Shown here: positions 27,407-35,794 of the stretch, in pieces | Position numbering within the stretch: position 1 is the first letter of the stretch | Layout: every line of letters begins with the position of its first letter | Origin: Bacteroidales bacterium | GTDB lineage: Bacteria > Bacteroidota > Bacteroidia > Bacteroidales > PWNQ01 | DNA: 38,577 bases | Reading direction: 5' to 3' | NCBI GenBank assembly: GCA_021740245.1 | Contig: JAIPAE010000011.1 | Location: 1 to 38,577, forward strand | Position numbers and translations under genes: made by a program | The notes under the pieces: model-generated | Database searches by the model: none | Told to the model about the DNA's origin: nothing | The model's input: the letters and a program-made list of their open reading frames with translations, nothing else

Positions 27407-30400
27407 ATGAAACTTTTCAGACTGATTGTTATAAGCCTGTTAGTGATTATTTCAGGTTTATTAATTAACCATGAAGTAAATGCTTCTCCTGGTGATACCA
27501 TCACCGTTCAGACATTTACATTCAGCACTCCCGGCTCTCCCAAAGAGGGTTGGTTTCAATTTCCTTCTGATAGTCTGGATTATGAAAAGATTTTAATGTA
27601 TTATACGTTAAAATGTGATAATTCACAGAATCCCGCATGTGGCGAATGGGACTACTTAACCTATACAAAGTTGCATGAATACACCGGTGATTATGATTCT
27701 ACTTTATTACATCATCCTAAGTTCGAAATAATCGGTAATAATAAAGATACCATTGAACTTGAGCATCAAACTTATTATCATTATAAACCCTGGTGGATGA
27801 AATTTTTCTATGCGGTTGATACATTGAGCCTTCATCAGGATACTATTGGGCAGGGAACTCATTCAAATACAATGGCTATGTCTGTACCCTCACCTGATCA
27901 CCGGGTTCAATATTTGTGGCGTGCCAGCGAATTTAATAATGCGGGTTTCAGCTCTGCACCTTTTACTGGTTTGTGGGTAAAACTGAAGGCCGGAACAGCC
28001 GGGTTCAACAAACTCATGGTTTCTGCCAAACAAACGACTGATTCTATACTCAATCCTGCTGATCCTCACCTTGAAGGTTTCCAGGAACTAATCTATGTCA
28101 ATACATTTATCAGTGGAAACGGCTGGCATTATATCAGATTAACCAATCCAATAAACTGGGACGGACAATCCAACATCATTTGTGATTTGAAATATGTTTC
28201 AGGTGCAGGCTCAGATATATTGCTTGCAGGTGATAGTACAGATTTTGTCTCAGGTATAGCCTCTGTTAATGAAGATTATTATCTTGAATTTGACCCCGGC
28301 GATAAACTCGATGCCGGAGATGTGAATGAATTGGATAGTACGCAGCAATTTACGTTTGAAACATGGGCGAGGATTGATGATATGAAAACATGGACAAAAC
28401 TTTTTGTTAAAGCTGAAAGTATTGATAAACGAATTGGCATGGAATACGGGCCTTCATCAAACAATAAAGCCAGTCTTTATCTGTTGGCAGGAAATGGTTC
28501 AAATGCTTATGGATACACAGGAGAAATATTTGAAAAAAACAAATGGTATCATTTTACGATGGTGTATGACGGAACGCAGACAGGAAATGCAAACCGCCTG
28601 AAGCTTTATGTTGATGGACAGCAAGTAGGATTAAACTATAATTCAACGATTCCTGCTTTTACAGCAAGTACTTTAGAACCATTGATTATTGGTGACGGTA
28701 GCAAGTTCGATGGTGCGATCAATGATGTGCGTTTCTGGGATCAGGCACTTTTAGCCTCAGAAGTACAAAGCAGATATTATTCAACGCTTAATAATTCAGA
28801 CCCATTATGGAATAATCTGCTTATTTATTATCCTCTGGATAATGATCAGGTTATTAATATTGCGGATGCCAGTGATAATAATTATACTGCTTTTCGCGCT
28901 TTCCCACAATTTAGGAGTTTCAAATCCAACAGGGTTTTCGATTTTCAGGTCGATCCATACAGACCACAGGTTATTTGGGAACAAGCTCAGTATGCCGGTG
29001 TGAAAGATTCAATATTAATGATGGACTCTACCCTGGCCAAAAAGGAAATGATCGTGTTTTACAATGATTCAATGAATCCAACTACACCAACCGATACGAT
29101 ATACTCCTATATATCTGATTGGAAATATGTTTATGATAGTCTTGGAAATGTTGTCGATTCTGTTTGGTATTCCGGAGACTCCACCATAATCTATGAAGAT
29201 TGGATTTACTATGGCTCACCTTATGAAATTATCAACAAATGGGAGATAGGTCGCTTTATCACACCTTATGGAATAGGGCTTGATTTGGGTGCTGATGGTT
29301 GGACATGGGTTTATGATGTAACTGACTATGAACCCTTACTTCACGATTCTGTTTATCTTTCATCCGGAAACTGGCAGGAATTACTTGACCTGAAGTTTGT
29401 TTTTATTGAAGGTACTCCTGCAAGGGAGGTTGTCGATATACAACAAATACATGAAGGCTCTTATCAACTTAAATCTATAGACACAACAATATTACCGCAA
29501 ACAGTAACAGTTATGCCACAAGCTCAAATGTGGCGGCTAAAAACACGTGTTACAGGCCATCGCTTTAACAATCCGACAAATTGTGCAGAATTTTGTCCCA
29601 AGATGCACTATGTTAAAGTGAATGGTATTACACGTTGGAACTGGCAGATAGTTCAGGAATGTGCGGATAATCCTTTATATCCTCAGGGAGGAACCTGGCT
29701 CTACGATAGAGCCGGGTGGTGCCCCGGGGCAAAAGGCAAAACCCGTAATTTTGAATTAACCCCCTTTATTTCTGGTAATAGTTTTACTGTAGATTATGAT
29801 TCAGACCCGGATTCTTATGGCGAATATGTAATCCAGAATCAACTTATTTCATACGGACTTGCTAACTTTGATAGAGATGCAGGAATTACTCAAATAAAAG
29901 CACCCAGTGACTGGAAGGTCCTTAACAGATTGAATCCTACCTGCAGTAATCCGGTTATCGAAATTGTCAACCGTGGAACAGATACGCTGAAACAATTAAG
30001 TTTTAATTATGGTTTTCCAGGGGATTCAGTTTATTCGTATACCTGGAATGGTAATTTGACTTTTATGAACAAAGAAATAATTACTTTGCCTTCTATTGAT
30101 TTTAATTCGCCTGCAGCTCAAAAGAATAGATTTTTTGCTGCTGTTTTTGACCCCAATGGCCTTCAGGATCAATATGTTTATAACGACACAGCCTACAGTA
30201 CCTTTGATCTTGTCCCTGAATATAATGTGCCCCTTGTTGTTTATTTTCAGACAAATAATAATCCACAGGAAAATGAATGGAAGGTATACGACCATCAGGG
30301 TAATGTGGTCTATTCAAGGAAGTCATTTAATCCTCAAACCCAATACATGGATACGTTAAACCTGCCCGCAGGTTGTTATGAACTTATATTAAAAGATAGT

Positions 30401-30850
30401 GATCACGACGGAATATCATGGTGGGCAAATAATGAAACCAATGGTTTTATGCGTTTACGGGAACAAGGAGGAACCTACGTTGCTATGCTGGAAGGAGATT
30501 TTGGAAAACAAATTCGCTATCCTTTCCGCTATGGAGTAGATGTTAGCGTTGAAGATCAGGAGAATAAAAAGAATGTGTTGGGAGTCTTTCCAAATCCGGC
30601 AGATGGGAAATTCAAGGTTATGCTCGATGAAATAGATACCCGAAATATAAAAATTGAAGTATTTAATAATGCCGGAAAAGAAGTCTACAGAAAAGTTTTT
30701 GAAAATTCAGGCGATAAATATACGGCAAAAATAGATTTGTCAGGTAATGAAAACGGGATGTATTTTATAAAAGTATCTATCGATAGAGCAGTTTACACTG
30801 AAAAAATAATTTTGAAGCATACGTCTTCAATAAAAAACAACTTAAAATAA
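27407..30850 (+). CDS. Secreted PNGase F-like protein with LamG insertion and T9SS sorting domain
   Basis: The 1147-residue protein starts with a signal peptide (about residues 1-27). Residues 29-90 match the first strands of peptide:N-glycosidase F, with C70, C78 and the CGEWDY motif whose D82 aligns with PNGase F catalytic D60. A beta-rich region (about 100-285) and a LamG/concanavalin-like domain (about 290-460, with YLEFDPGDKLDAGD, YHFTMVYDGTQTG and LKLYVDGQQVG) are inserted. PNGase homology resumes at EIGRFITPYG (about 614) and continues through NCAEFC, where E728 matches E206, to LYDRAGWCPGA (about 767). After further beta domains, residues 1055-1147 form a type A Por sorting domain (VFPNPADGKFKV). 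Predicted to be exported and act on glycoproteins. Confidence 0.88.
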   Translation: MKLFRLIVISLLVIISGLLINHEVNASPGDTITVQTFTFSTPGSPKEGWFQFPSDSLDYEKILMYYTLKCDNSQNPACGEWDYLTYTKLHEYTGDYDSTLLHHPKFEIIGNNKDTIELEHQTYYHYKPWWMKFFYAVDTLSLHQDTIGQGTHSNTMAMSVPSPDHRVQYLWRASEFNNAGFSSAPFTGLWVKLKAGTAGFNKLMVSAKQTTDSILNPADPHLEGFQELIYVNTFISGNGWHYIRLTNPINWDGQSNIICDLKYVSGAGSDILLAGDSTDFVSGIASVNEDYYLEFDPGDKLDAGDVNELDSTQQFTFETWARIDDMKTWTKLFVKAESIDKRIGMEYGPSSNNKASLYLLAGNGSNAYGYTGEIFEKNKWYHFTMVYDGTQTGNANRLKLYVDGQQVGLNYNSTIPAFTASTLEPLIIGDGSKFDGAINDVRFWDQALLASEVQSRYYSTLNNSDPLWNNLLIYYPLDNDQVINIADASDNNYTAFRAFPQFRSFKSNRVFDFQVDPYRPQVIWEQAQYAGVKDSILMMDSTLAKKEMIVFYNDSMNPTTPTDTIYSYISDWKYVYDSLGNVVDSVWYSGDSTIIYEDWIYYGSPYEIINKWEIGRFITPYGIGLDLGADGWTWVYDVTDYEPLLHDSVYLSSGNWQELLDLKFVFIEGTPAREVVDIQQIHEGSYQLKSIDTTILPQTVTVMPQAQMWRLKTRVTGHRFNNPTNCAEFCPKMHYVKVNGITRWNWQIVQECADNPLYPQGGTWLYDRAGWCPGAKGKTRNFELTPFISGNSFTVDYDSDPDSYGEYVIQNQLISYGLANFDRDAGITQIKAPSDWKVLNRLNPTCSNPVIEIVNRGTDTLKQLSFNYGFPGDSVYSYTWNGNLTFMNKEIITLPSIDFNSPAAQKNRFFAAVFDPNGLQDQYVYNDTAYSTFDLVPEYNVPLVVYFQTNNNPQENEWKVYDHQGNVVYSRKSFNPQTQYMDTLNLPAGCYELILKDSDHDGISWWANNETNGFMRLREQGGTYVAMLEGDFGKQIRYPFRYGVDVSVEDQENKKNVLGVFPNPADGKFKVMLDEIDTRNIKIEVFNNAGKEVYRKVFENSGDKYTAKIDLSGNENGMYFIKVSIDRAVYTEKIILKHTSSIKNNLK

Positions 30851-30942
30851 TAAACAAAATCAGGTAAACAAAAAACCGGTTGAACGACAGATTTTTATAT
30901 AATTAAATAAACCGGGCAATGATCAGCCGGTTGGCGAAAATA

Positions 30943-31060
30943 CACACTCGCATGATTATAATGAAATTGAAAAACCTGTGTAGCCGGAATTTGATTTGTC
31001 ATGGCGAGCTCCCCCGAATAAATGACGGGGACCACTAAAATCAAAATTATTAACAGATGA
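30943..31060 (+). repeat. Paired-motif intergenic repeat, copy 1
   Basis: A CACACTCGCATGATTA-like motif near 30943-30958 is followed about 100 bp later by CAAAATTATTAACAGATGA (31042-31060). Both resemble the motif pair seen twice in 32519-32763, the second with one mismatch. Between them is a CCCCG/CGGGG hairpin at about 31013-31030. Confidence 0.5.
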
Positions 31061-31065
31061 ACCGA

Positions 31066-31419
31066 TTAACCTCTTTCCTGAATTCTTGCTCTCTTACCTC
31101 GAAGTTCACGCAAGTAATAAATTCTGCTCCTGCGAACTTTTCCTCGCTTCAATACTTTAATATCCTGAATAAATGGCGAATTAATCGGAAAAATTCTTTC
31201 AACACCAATCCCGGATGATATTTTCCGTACAGTAAACGTTTTGTTTTCTCCTGTACCTTTTACTTGAATGATAGTACCCTGGAAATTCTGAATTCTTTCT
31301 TTATTACCTTCCTTTATGGTATATCCTACTGATATAGTATCTCCTGAATTAAAAACGGGAAAGTTTTTCTTCTCAATGTATGTGTTTTCAACATACTTTA
31401 TAAGTTCCTGCTTATTCAT
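31066..31419 (-). CDS. rplS: 50S ribosomal protein L19
   Basis: This 117-residue L19 has the core FNSGDTISVGYTIKEGNKER, FQGTIIQVKG, FTVRKISSGIGVERIFPINS and the end RRSRIYYLRELRGKRARI. L19 sits at the 30S-50S interface. It lies downstream of trmD in the same direction, as in the common rpsP-rimM-trmD-rplS order. A repeat remnant and its own strong promoter lie in the 318-bp gap between them. Confidence 0.97.
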   Translation of the reverse strand: MNKQELIKYVENTYIEKKNFPVFNSGDTISVGYTIKEGNKERIQNFQGTIIQVKGTGENKTFTVRKISSGIGVERIFPINSPFIQDIKVLKRGKVRRSRIYYLRELRGKRARIQERG

Positions 31420-31456
31420 CGTTTTCGTATTTATCCGGTTCTCTTAAAAATGAGTG

Positions 31457-31487
31457 CAAATATACATGTAATTTTTCAAATACCAAA
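31457..31487 (-). promoter_or_regulatory. rplS promoter (TTTG-N19-TATATTTG)
   Basis: On the minus strand TTTG (31484-31487) is followed by exactly 19 bp and TATATTTG (31457-31464), a full consensus match. The rplS ATG lies 37 bp downstream. Confidence 0.8.
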
Positions 31488-31596
31488 TACAAAATTTGCT
31501 GTTTTTATGAAGCTGCAAAAGTAGTGGTTTTTTATAAAAATGCAAAAGGTGAACTGTAGAAATTAATTTTGCATAGCTTTTATTAGGCAAGCATCA

Positions 31597-31694
31597 GGTT
31601 TACCCCGATTCCATCAGGGCTCGTTTCTTTAGCCTGTAGCACATCATCTACTGCAATATCATAGCTGATGTACTTCAGACTTTTTCAGCAGGCT
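31597..31694 (+). repeat. Partial copy (right end) of the approximately 270-bp dispersed repeat
   Basis: This stretch aligns with the right end of the element at 34772-35044. Shared blocks include TTACCCC-n-nTTCCAT, TTGTAG/CTGTAG and TAGCTGATG. It ends ACTTTTTCAGCAGGCT, whose complement equals the left terminus of the full copy. It lies in the trmD-rplS gap. Confidence 0.7.
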
Positions 31695-31737
31695 TTTTTA
31701 TATGTCAGAAATATTGTTGTATTAGTTTTAACCTGTA

Positions 31738-32412
31738 TTATTCAAGCAGGTCGGGTCTTCTTTCGCGCGTGCGTTTTTCGGCTTGTTCGTTTCTCCATTC
31801 ATCAATTTTCCGGTGATTACCAGACAGTAAGATATCCGGGACTTTGTGTCCTTTGTATTCTAATGGTTTTGTATATACAGGCGGAGATAGCAAGCCATCC
31901 TGAAAAGAATCGGACAAGGCAGATGTTTCGTCCCCCAGAACACCTGGTATAAGTCTTACGATCGTGTCTGTAAATATTGCTGCTGCCAGTTCTCCGCCCG
32001 AAAGCACATAATCACCAACTGATAACTCCTTAGTTACATAAATGTTCCTGATGCGTTGATCAATGCCTTTATAATGGCCACACAGTATAATGATGTTATC
32101 CATGGTAGATAAGTTATTAGCCTCTGCCTGTTTATAGGGTTGCCCCTCAGGTGTTGTATATATCACTTCAGCATACTGACGTTCTGCAAGCAAAGGATCA
32201 AGGATAGCTGCTACTGGCTCTATACGCATTACCATACCAGCACCTCCGCCATATGGATAATCATCTATACTGCCATATTTATTTACAGGATAGTTGCGTG
32301 GGTTATGAAAATGGATTTCAATCAGCTTCTTTTCCCTGGCACGCTTTATTATAGAATGATCAAAAGGCCCTGAGAACATTTCCGGAAATATTGTAATAAT
32401 GTCAATACGCAT
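31738..32412 (-). CDS. trmD: tRNA (guanine37-N1)-methyltransferase
   Basis: This 224-residue SPOUT methyltransferase modifies G37 next to the anticodon and prevents frameshifting. It begins MRIDIITIFPEMFSGPFDHS and contains DDYPYGGGAGMVMRIEP. The trefoil-knot SAM site has ILCGHYKGIDQRI and VGDYVLSGGELAA, followed by RLIPGVLGDETSALSDSF. Length is typical. It is upstream of rplS. Confidence 0.97.
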   Translation of the reverse strand: MRIDIITIFPEMFSGPFDHSIIKRAREKKLIEIHFHNPRNYPVNKYGSIDDYPYGGGAGMVMRIEPVAAILDPLLAERQYAEVIYTTPEGQPYKQAEANNLSTMDNIIILCGHYKGIDQRIRNIYVTKELSVGDYVLSGGELAAAIFTDTIVRLIPGVLGDETSALSDSFQDGLLSPPVYTKPLEYKGHKVPDILLSGNHRKIDEWRNEQAEKRTRERRPDLLE

Positions 32413-32434
32413 AATTTTTTGTATTTGTTTTAGG

Positions 32435-32442
32435 CAAATATA
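32435..32442 (-). promoter_or_regulatory. Predicted trmD promoter, -7 element
   Basis: The minus strand reads TATATTTG, an exact TAnnTTTG match, 22 bp before the trmD ATG. Confidence 0.55.
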
Positions 32443-32518
32443 AAAAGGAAAGGAGTTTGCTTTTTATATTTTTAGCATTAAGTGATGAAACGAACATGAA
32501 TTTTAGCATTCTAAAATA

Positions 32519-32763
32519 CACACACGAGAATGATTAAATGGTGTAATGAGTGATGCGATGATGTGATGATGTGATGATGCGAGAGGGCGAACTGAGCGAA
32601 CTAAGCGATTTAGAGAAAAAGCGAACAACGAACAAAATTATAAACAGATGAAACAATCCATAATTCAAATAATTATTAAGCACACACGAGAATGATTATT
32701 TTACTTCATGCGGGTCTGCTGATTACAGCGGGGTTCATTATGATCAAAATTATAAACGGATGA
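32519..32763 (+). repeat. Paired-motif intergenic repeat, copies 2 and 3, with short tandem repeats
   Basis: The 18-mer CACACACGAGAATGATTA occurs exactly at 32519-32536 and 32681-32698. Each is followed by a CAAAATTATAAACrGATGA motif (32633-32651 and 32745-32763, one mismatch). Between the first pair lie three 8-bp units GATGATGT/C (about 32557-32580) and two 10-bp units GCGAACTGAG/GCGAACTAAG. No gene was found in 32413-32794. Confidence 0.7.
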
Positions 32764-32794
32764 TTTTTTATATTTAAAATTAATCTTAGGATGG

Positions 32795-33205
32795 TTATAA
32801 TTCTGGTGGTTTTCTCCAGTCTTTCTTCTGGCTATGCTTTTTCTTTTCTTCCAGTCTCTTTTCTTTTGCTTCTGTGGGAGGGTTAGTTTTCTTTCGTTTT
32901 TTGGGTTTATTAAGGCCTTGTTTTAAAAGCTGATAAAATTTTTTGATTGCGTTCTCCCTGTTGGATGATTGCGAACGTGATTCCTGGGATGTGATAATCA
33001 GATAACCGTTGCGGGAGATCATGTTTGCCAGATTATTTCGTAAAAGATTTTTTTCTTCATCGGTAAGTAATTCTGAATTGTCCACATCAAAACGTAGTTC
33101 TATCTTAGTACTGGTTTTATTTACATGTTGTCCTCCCGGTCCGCTGCTGCGTACAGCAGTAATCTCAAACTCGTTCTCAAATTGTCTACCTTGTAAATCA
33201 GCCAT
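32795..33205 (-). CDS. arfB: Peptidyl-tRNA hydrolase ArfB-like (stalled-ribosome rescue factor)
   Basis: This 136-residue protein consists of a release-factor catalytic domain with the GGQ motif at residues 24-26 (RSSGPGGQHVNKTSTKIEL) and a C-terminal lysine-rich tail (KKRKKTNPPTEAKEKRLEEK). It has no codon-recognition domains. This is the layout of ArfB/YaeJ, which frees peptides from ribosomes stalled on truncated mRNA by threading the basic tail into the empty mRNA channel. I start at ATG 33205 rather than the TTG three codons upstream. It is a single gene between the symporter and trmD. Confidence 0.93.
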   Translation of the reverse strand: MADLQGRQFENEFEITAVRSSGPGGQHVNKTSTKIELRFDVDNSELLTDEEKNLLRNNLANMISRNGYLIITSQESRSQSSNRENAIKKFYQLLKQGLNKPKKRKKTNPPTEAKEKRLEEKKKHSQKKDWRKPPEL

Positions 33206-33255
33206 AATTTTCAAAAATAGTGAAAAATGCTAATCTCTATAAATAGTACAGGCAA

Positions 33256-33272
33256 AAAAGGAACATCCTTTT
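33256..33272 (-). terminator. Weak rho-independent terminator of the symporter gene
   Basis: On the minus strand AAAAGGA, loop TGT and TCCTTTT form a 7-bp stem that runs into a short T run. It lies about 50 bp after the symporter stop. The stem is short and AT-rich, so confidence is limited. Confidence 0.4.
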
Positions 33273-33322
33273 ATTATACAAATGTTTCAAATGCCGGAAC
33301 CTACAATATGTTTAGTTGACAG

Positions 33323-34714
33323 TTAATCAAAGTTAGGATACTGGCTGAAATAATTTTTTATTTCTCTGCTAACTACCGGAGCCAATAATAATAGTGCAAT
33401 AAGGTTCGGAATAGTCATAAAAGTAATCACCATATCTACAAAGTTCCAAACGATATCAATTTTTCCCAGGCTTCCTAGAAATACAAATACTCCAAAAAGG
33501 ATGCGATACCATGTTACATTTTTCCAGCCGAAAACGTAGGCTGTTGCCTGCGAGCCATAGTACGACCAACTAATCATGGTTGAAAATGCAAAAAGGACAA
33601 GAGCGGCTGCAACGATATGCTGGGCATACTGCCCCATATTAATGACTTCCAGACCACTGGTAAAGGCAGTGACGGTCATTTCAACACCTTCCTGTCCCGA
33701 CATCCAGGCACCTGTAATAATGATCACAAGCGCTGTAAGCGTACAAACTATAATCGTATCAACAAATGGGCCGACTGAAGCGACCAGTCCTTCACGAACC
33801 GGGTATTTTGTTTTAGCTGCGGAATGTGCTATAGCTGCAGAACCCTGACCCGCCTCATTGGAAAATAATCCCCGTGCTACTCCATATCTTAGCGCTATGA
33901 TGAATGCTGCACCCAGAAATCCACCTTTGGCTGCTGTACCTGTGAATGCATCTGTGACAATCATCTCAAAGGCTCCCGGAATTGCTTTGTAAAAAGTAAA
34001 TAATATGATGAAGGCACTAAGCAAATAGAAAAATGCCATTAATGGGACAAGCTTGGACGTAACTTCAGCAATTCGTTTGATACCGCCTAAAATTACCAGA
34101 AAAACCAATCCTGTAAAGAATAAACCGGAAATCCAGGTTTGTATGTTATAATTGGATTGAAGGACATCTGACATGGAGTTGGATTGTGCCATATTACCAG
34201 TGCCAAAAGAGCATAATATCGTTGCAACTGCAAATATCATGGCCAACCATTTAGCATATTTTCCAAGTTTATTCTTGAGACCGTATTCCATATAATACAT
34301 CGGACCACCGGCAACAGTGCCATCAGCATGTACACCACGGAATTTTTGGGATAATGTACATTCTACAAGCTTGATCATCATTCCGAAGAAACCAGTAACC
34401 CACATCCAGAATATGGCTCCCGGGCCTCCATAATAAATAGCCAAAGCAACACCTACGATATTTCCTGTCCCTACTGTGGCAGAAAGGGCTGTGGTCAATG
34501 CACGAAAATGGTTGATGTCTCCTATATCTTCCTTTTTGTCATATTTTCCGCTGATAATGCCTATGGCATGACGGAATTTTGTGATATGAAGAAATTTAAA
34601 ACGGATAGCAAAATAAATGCCGGTTGGAACCAGCAGGAAAAGCAACAGGTAACCGCCTACAAATTCATTATATCCTGTAATAATGCCATCAATGAAGTGT
34701 ATAACTTTTTCCAT
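33323..34714 (-). CDS. Sodium:alanine symporter family (AGCS) transporter
   Basis: This 463-residue inner-membrane protein has about ten to eleven helices. Signature segments of the AGCS family are present: ALTTALSATVGTGNIVGVAL, AGGPMYYMEYGL, ARGLFSNEAGQGSAAIAHSA near residue 290, and GPFVDTIIVCTLTALVI. Members take up alanine or glycine with sodium. The exact substrate cannot be read from the sequence. It is a single gene with its own promoter motif. Confidence 0.93.
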   Translation of the reverse strand: MEKVIHFIDGIITGYNEFVGGYLLLFLLVPTGIYFAIRFKFLHITKFRHAIGIISGKYDKKEDIGDINHFRALTTALSATVGTGNIVGVALAIYYGGPGAIFWMWVTGFFGMMIKLVECTLSQKFRGVHADGTVAGGPMYYMEYGLKNKLGKYAKWLAMIFAVATILCSFGTGNMAQSNSMSDVLQSNYNIQTWISGLFFTGLVFLVILGGIKRIAEVTSKLVPLMAFFYLLSAFIILFTFYKAIPGAFEMIVTDAFTGTAAKGGFLGAAFIIALRYGVARGLFSNEAGQGSAAIAHSAAKTKYPVREGLVASVGPFVDTIIVCTLTALVIIITGAWMSGQEGVEMTVTAFTSGLEVINMGQYAQHIVAAALVLFAFSTMISWSYYGSQATAYVFGWKNVTWYRILFGVFVFLGSLGKIDIVWNFVDMVITFMTIPNLIALLLLAPVVSREIKNYFSQYPNFD

Positions 34715-34739
34715 ATTTGCAAAATTTGGGTTGAGTGTT

Positions 34740-34747
34740 CAAATATA
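34740..34747 (-). promoter_or_regulatory. Predicted AGCS transporter promoter, -7 element
   Basis: The minus strand reads TATATTTG, an exact TAnnTTTG match, 25 bp before the start codon. Confidence 0.55.
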
Positions 34748-34771
34748 GCAAAATATACATAATTTATTTAG

Positions 34772-35044
34772 AGCCTGCTGAAAAACACGAAATAATCTCA
34801 TAATGAAAGCTATACATCGGTTGAATGTTTATTAAATGCAGGGTTTTGGTCTGCATTTTGCAAGAAACCTTACATTTTTTAGGTACAATTATTTGCTTAA
34901 ATTTGATTAATTCGGTAATATTCATCTTGTTATTGCGGGATGGAACTTACCCCTGCTTCCATATGGGTTTGTTAGTTTGTAGTACGTCACTTAATGCGTT
35001 GGCTGCGGCTCGTAGCTGATGCCCTATAGTCTTTTTCAGCAATC
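34772..35044 (+). repeat. Full-length dispersed repeat with terminal inverted repeats (MITE-like)
   Basis: This element of about 273 bp fills most of the gap between the symporter and SanA-like genes. It begins AGCCTGCTGAAAAACACGAA and ends with CTTTTTCAGCA. TGCTGAAAAA (34776-34785) and TTTTTCAGCA (35032-35041) are perfect 10-bp inverted repeats. Left-end and right-end partial copies occur at 14832 and 31597. It does not encode a convincing protein (the 64-codon frame at 34825 is not credible), so a small non-autonomous element or decayed insertion sequence is likely. Confidence 0.7.
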
Positions 35045-35049
35045 CCTGT

Positions 35050-35694
35050 TTATTGAATTATTACCGGATCACCATAATATTTGGGCTCTATACTAAAAAT
35101 AAGATCAAGTAACATTTTAACACGGGCTAACTTTTCTCTTAATTTTGTTTTAAATCCATAATAGTGACTTACTTTTCCAGCTTTATACCCGATGGCTTGT
35201 ATGTCATGGAATCCTGCAATATAGATGGCCCGTTTTATATGAAATTCCTGGGAAATTACCGTAATATTAGTTTGTCCAAATATAGCCTTGCTTCGGATAA
35301 CTGAATCTAATGTGCGAAAACCGGCATAATCAAGATATATTTTTTTTGCCGGGATTCCTCGTTTGATAAGGTCTTTTTTTATAGTTGTTGGTTCATCATA
35401 ATGTTGTGAACTGTTATCTCCGCTTACCAAAATATAATCGATCTTGCCTGCTTTGAAAAGTGCTTCTGCGGCATCTAACCTGTTTTTATAGTAAAGATTA
35501 ATATATCCGTTATTCAGGTATTTCCCTGTGCCTAAAAGCAAACCGACTTTGTTGTGTTTAATGGATGTAATATTATCATAAACTGCATCTTTTGTTCTTA
35601 ATTCTACCAAAATGTTGGCAAATAGAATAAAGATCACTACTGACGAAATCAGAATAAGCAATGCCAGCCACGAATATTTGAAAAATAGTTTCAT
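35050..35694 (-). CDS. SanA/YdcF family (DUF218) membrane-anchored protein
   Basis: The 214-residue protein has one N-terminal helix (WLALLILISSVVIFILFA) and a DUF218 domain: VGLLLGTGKYLNNGYINLYY, RLDAAEALFKAGKIDYILVSGD, then YDEPTTIKKDLIKRGIPAKK, IYLDYAGFRTLDSVIRSKAI and VISQEFHIKRAIYIA. The pattern is that of SanA, linked in E. coli to envelope barrier function and vancomycin tolerance. The biochemical activity is not established. It is divergent from the ComEA-like gene. Confidence 0.88.
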   Translation of the reverse strand: MKLFFKYSWLALLILISSVVIFILFANILVELRTKDAVYDNITSIKHNKVGLLLGTGKYLNNGYINLYYKNRLDAAEALFKAGKIDYILVSGDNSSQHYDEPTTIKKDLIKRGIPAKKIYLDYAGFRTLDSVIRSKAIFGQTNITVISQEFHIKRAIYIAGFHDIQAIGYKAGKVSHYYGFKTKLREKLARVKMLLDLIFSIEPKYYGDPVIIQ

Positions 35695-35794
35695 GCAGAT
35701 AAGGATATATATTTAATTGATAAATTAACAGAAATACTTGCAAATAATTGTGATTTGTTTTATTTTTATTTGTGCAAATAGTGAGAATATTTTC

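Noticed and set aside
31668..31952. Plus-strand frame overlapping trmD
   Set aside because: It is antisense to conserved trmD codons and runs into the repeat; no family resemblance.
32552..32583. CRISPR-like array
   Set aside because: Units are only 8 bp, directly abutting and without spacers; no cas genes are present.
34825..35019. 64-codon frame inside the dispersed repeat
   Set aside because: Its composition is unconvincing, and the partial copies elsewhere do not obviously preserve the frame.
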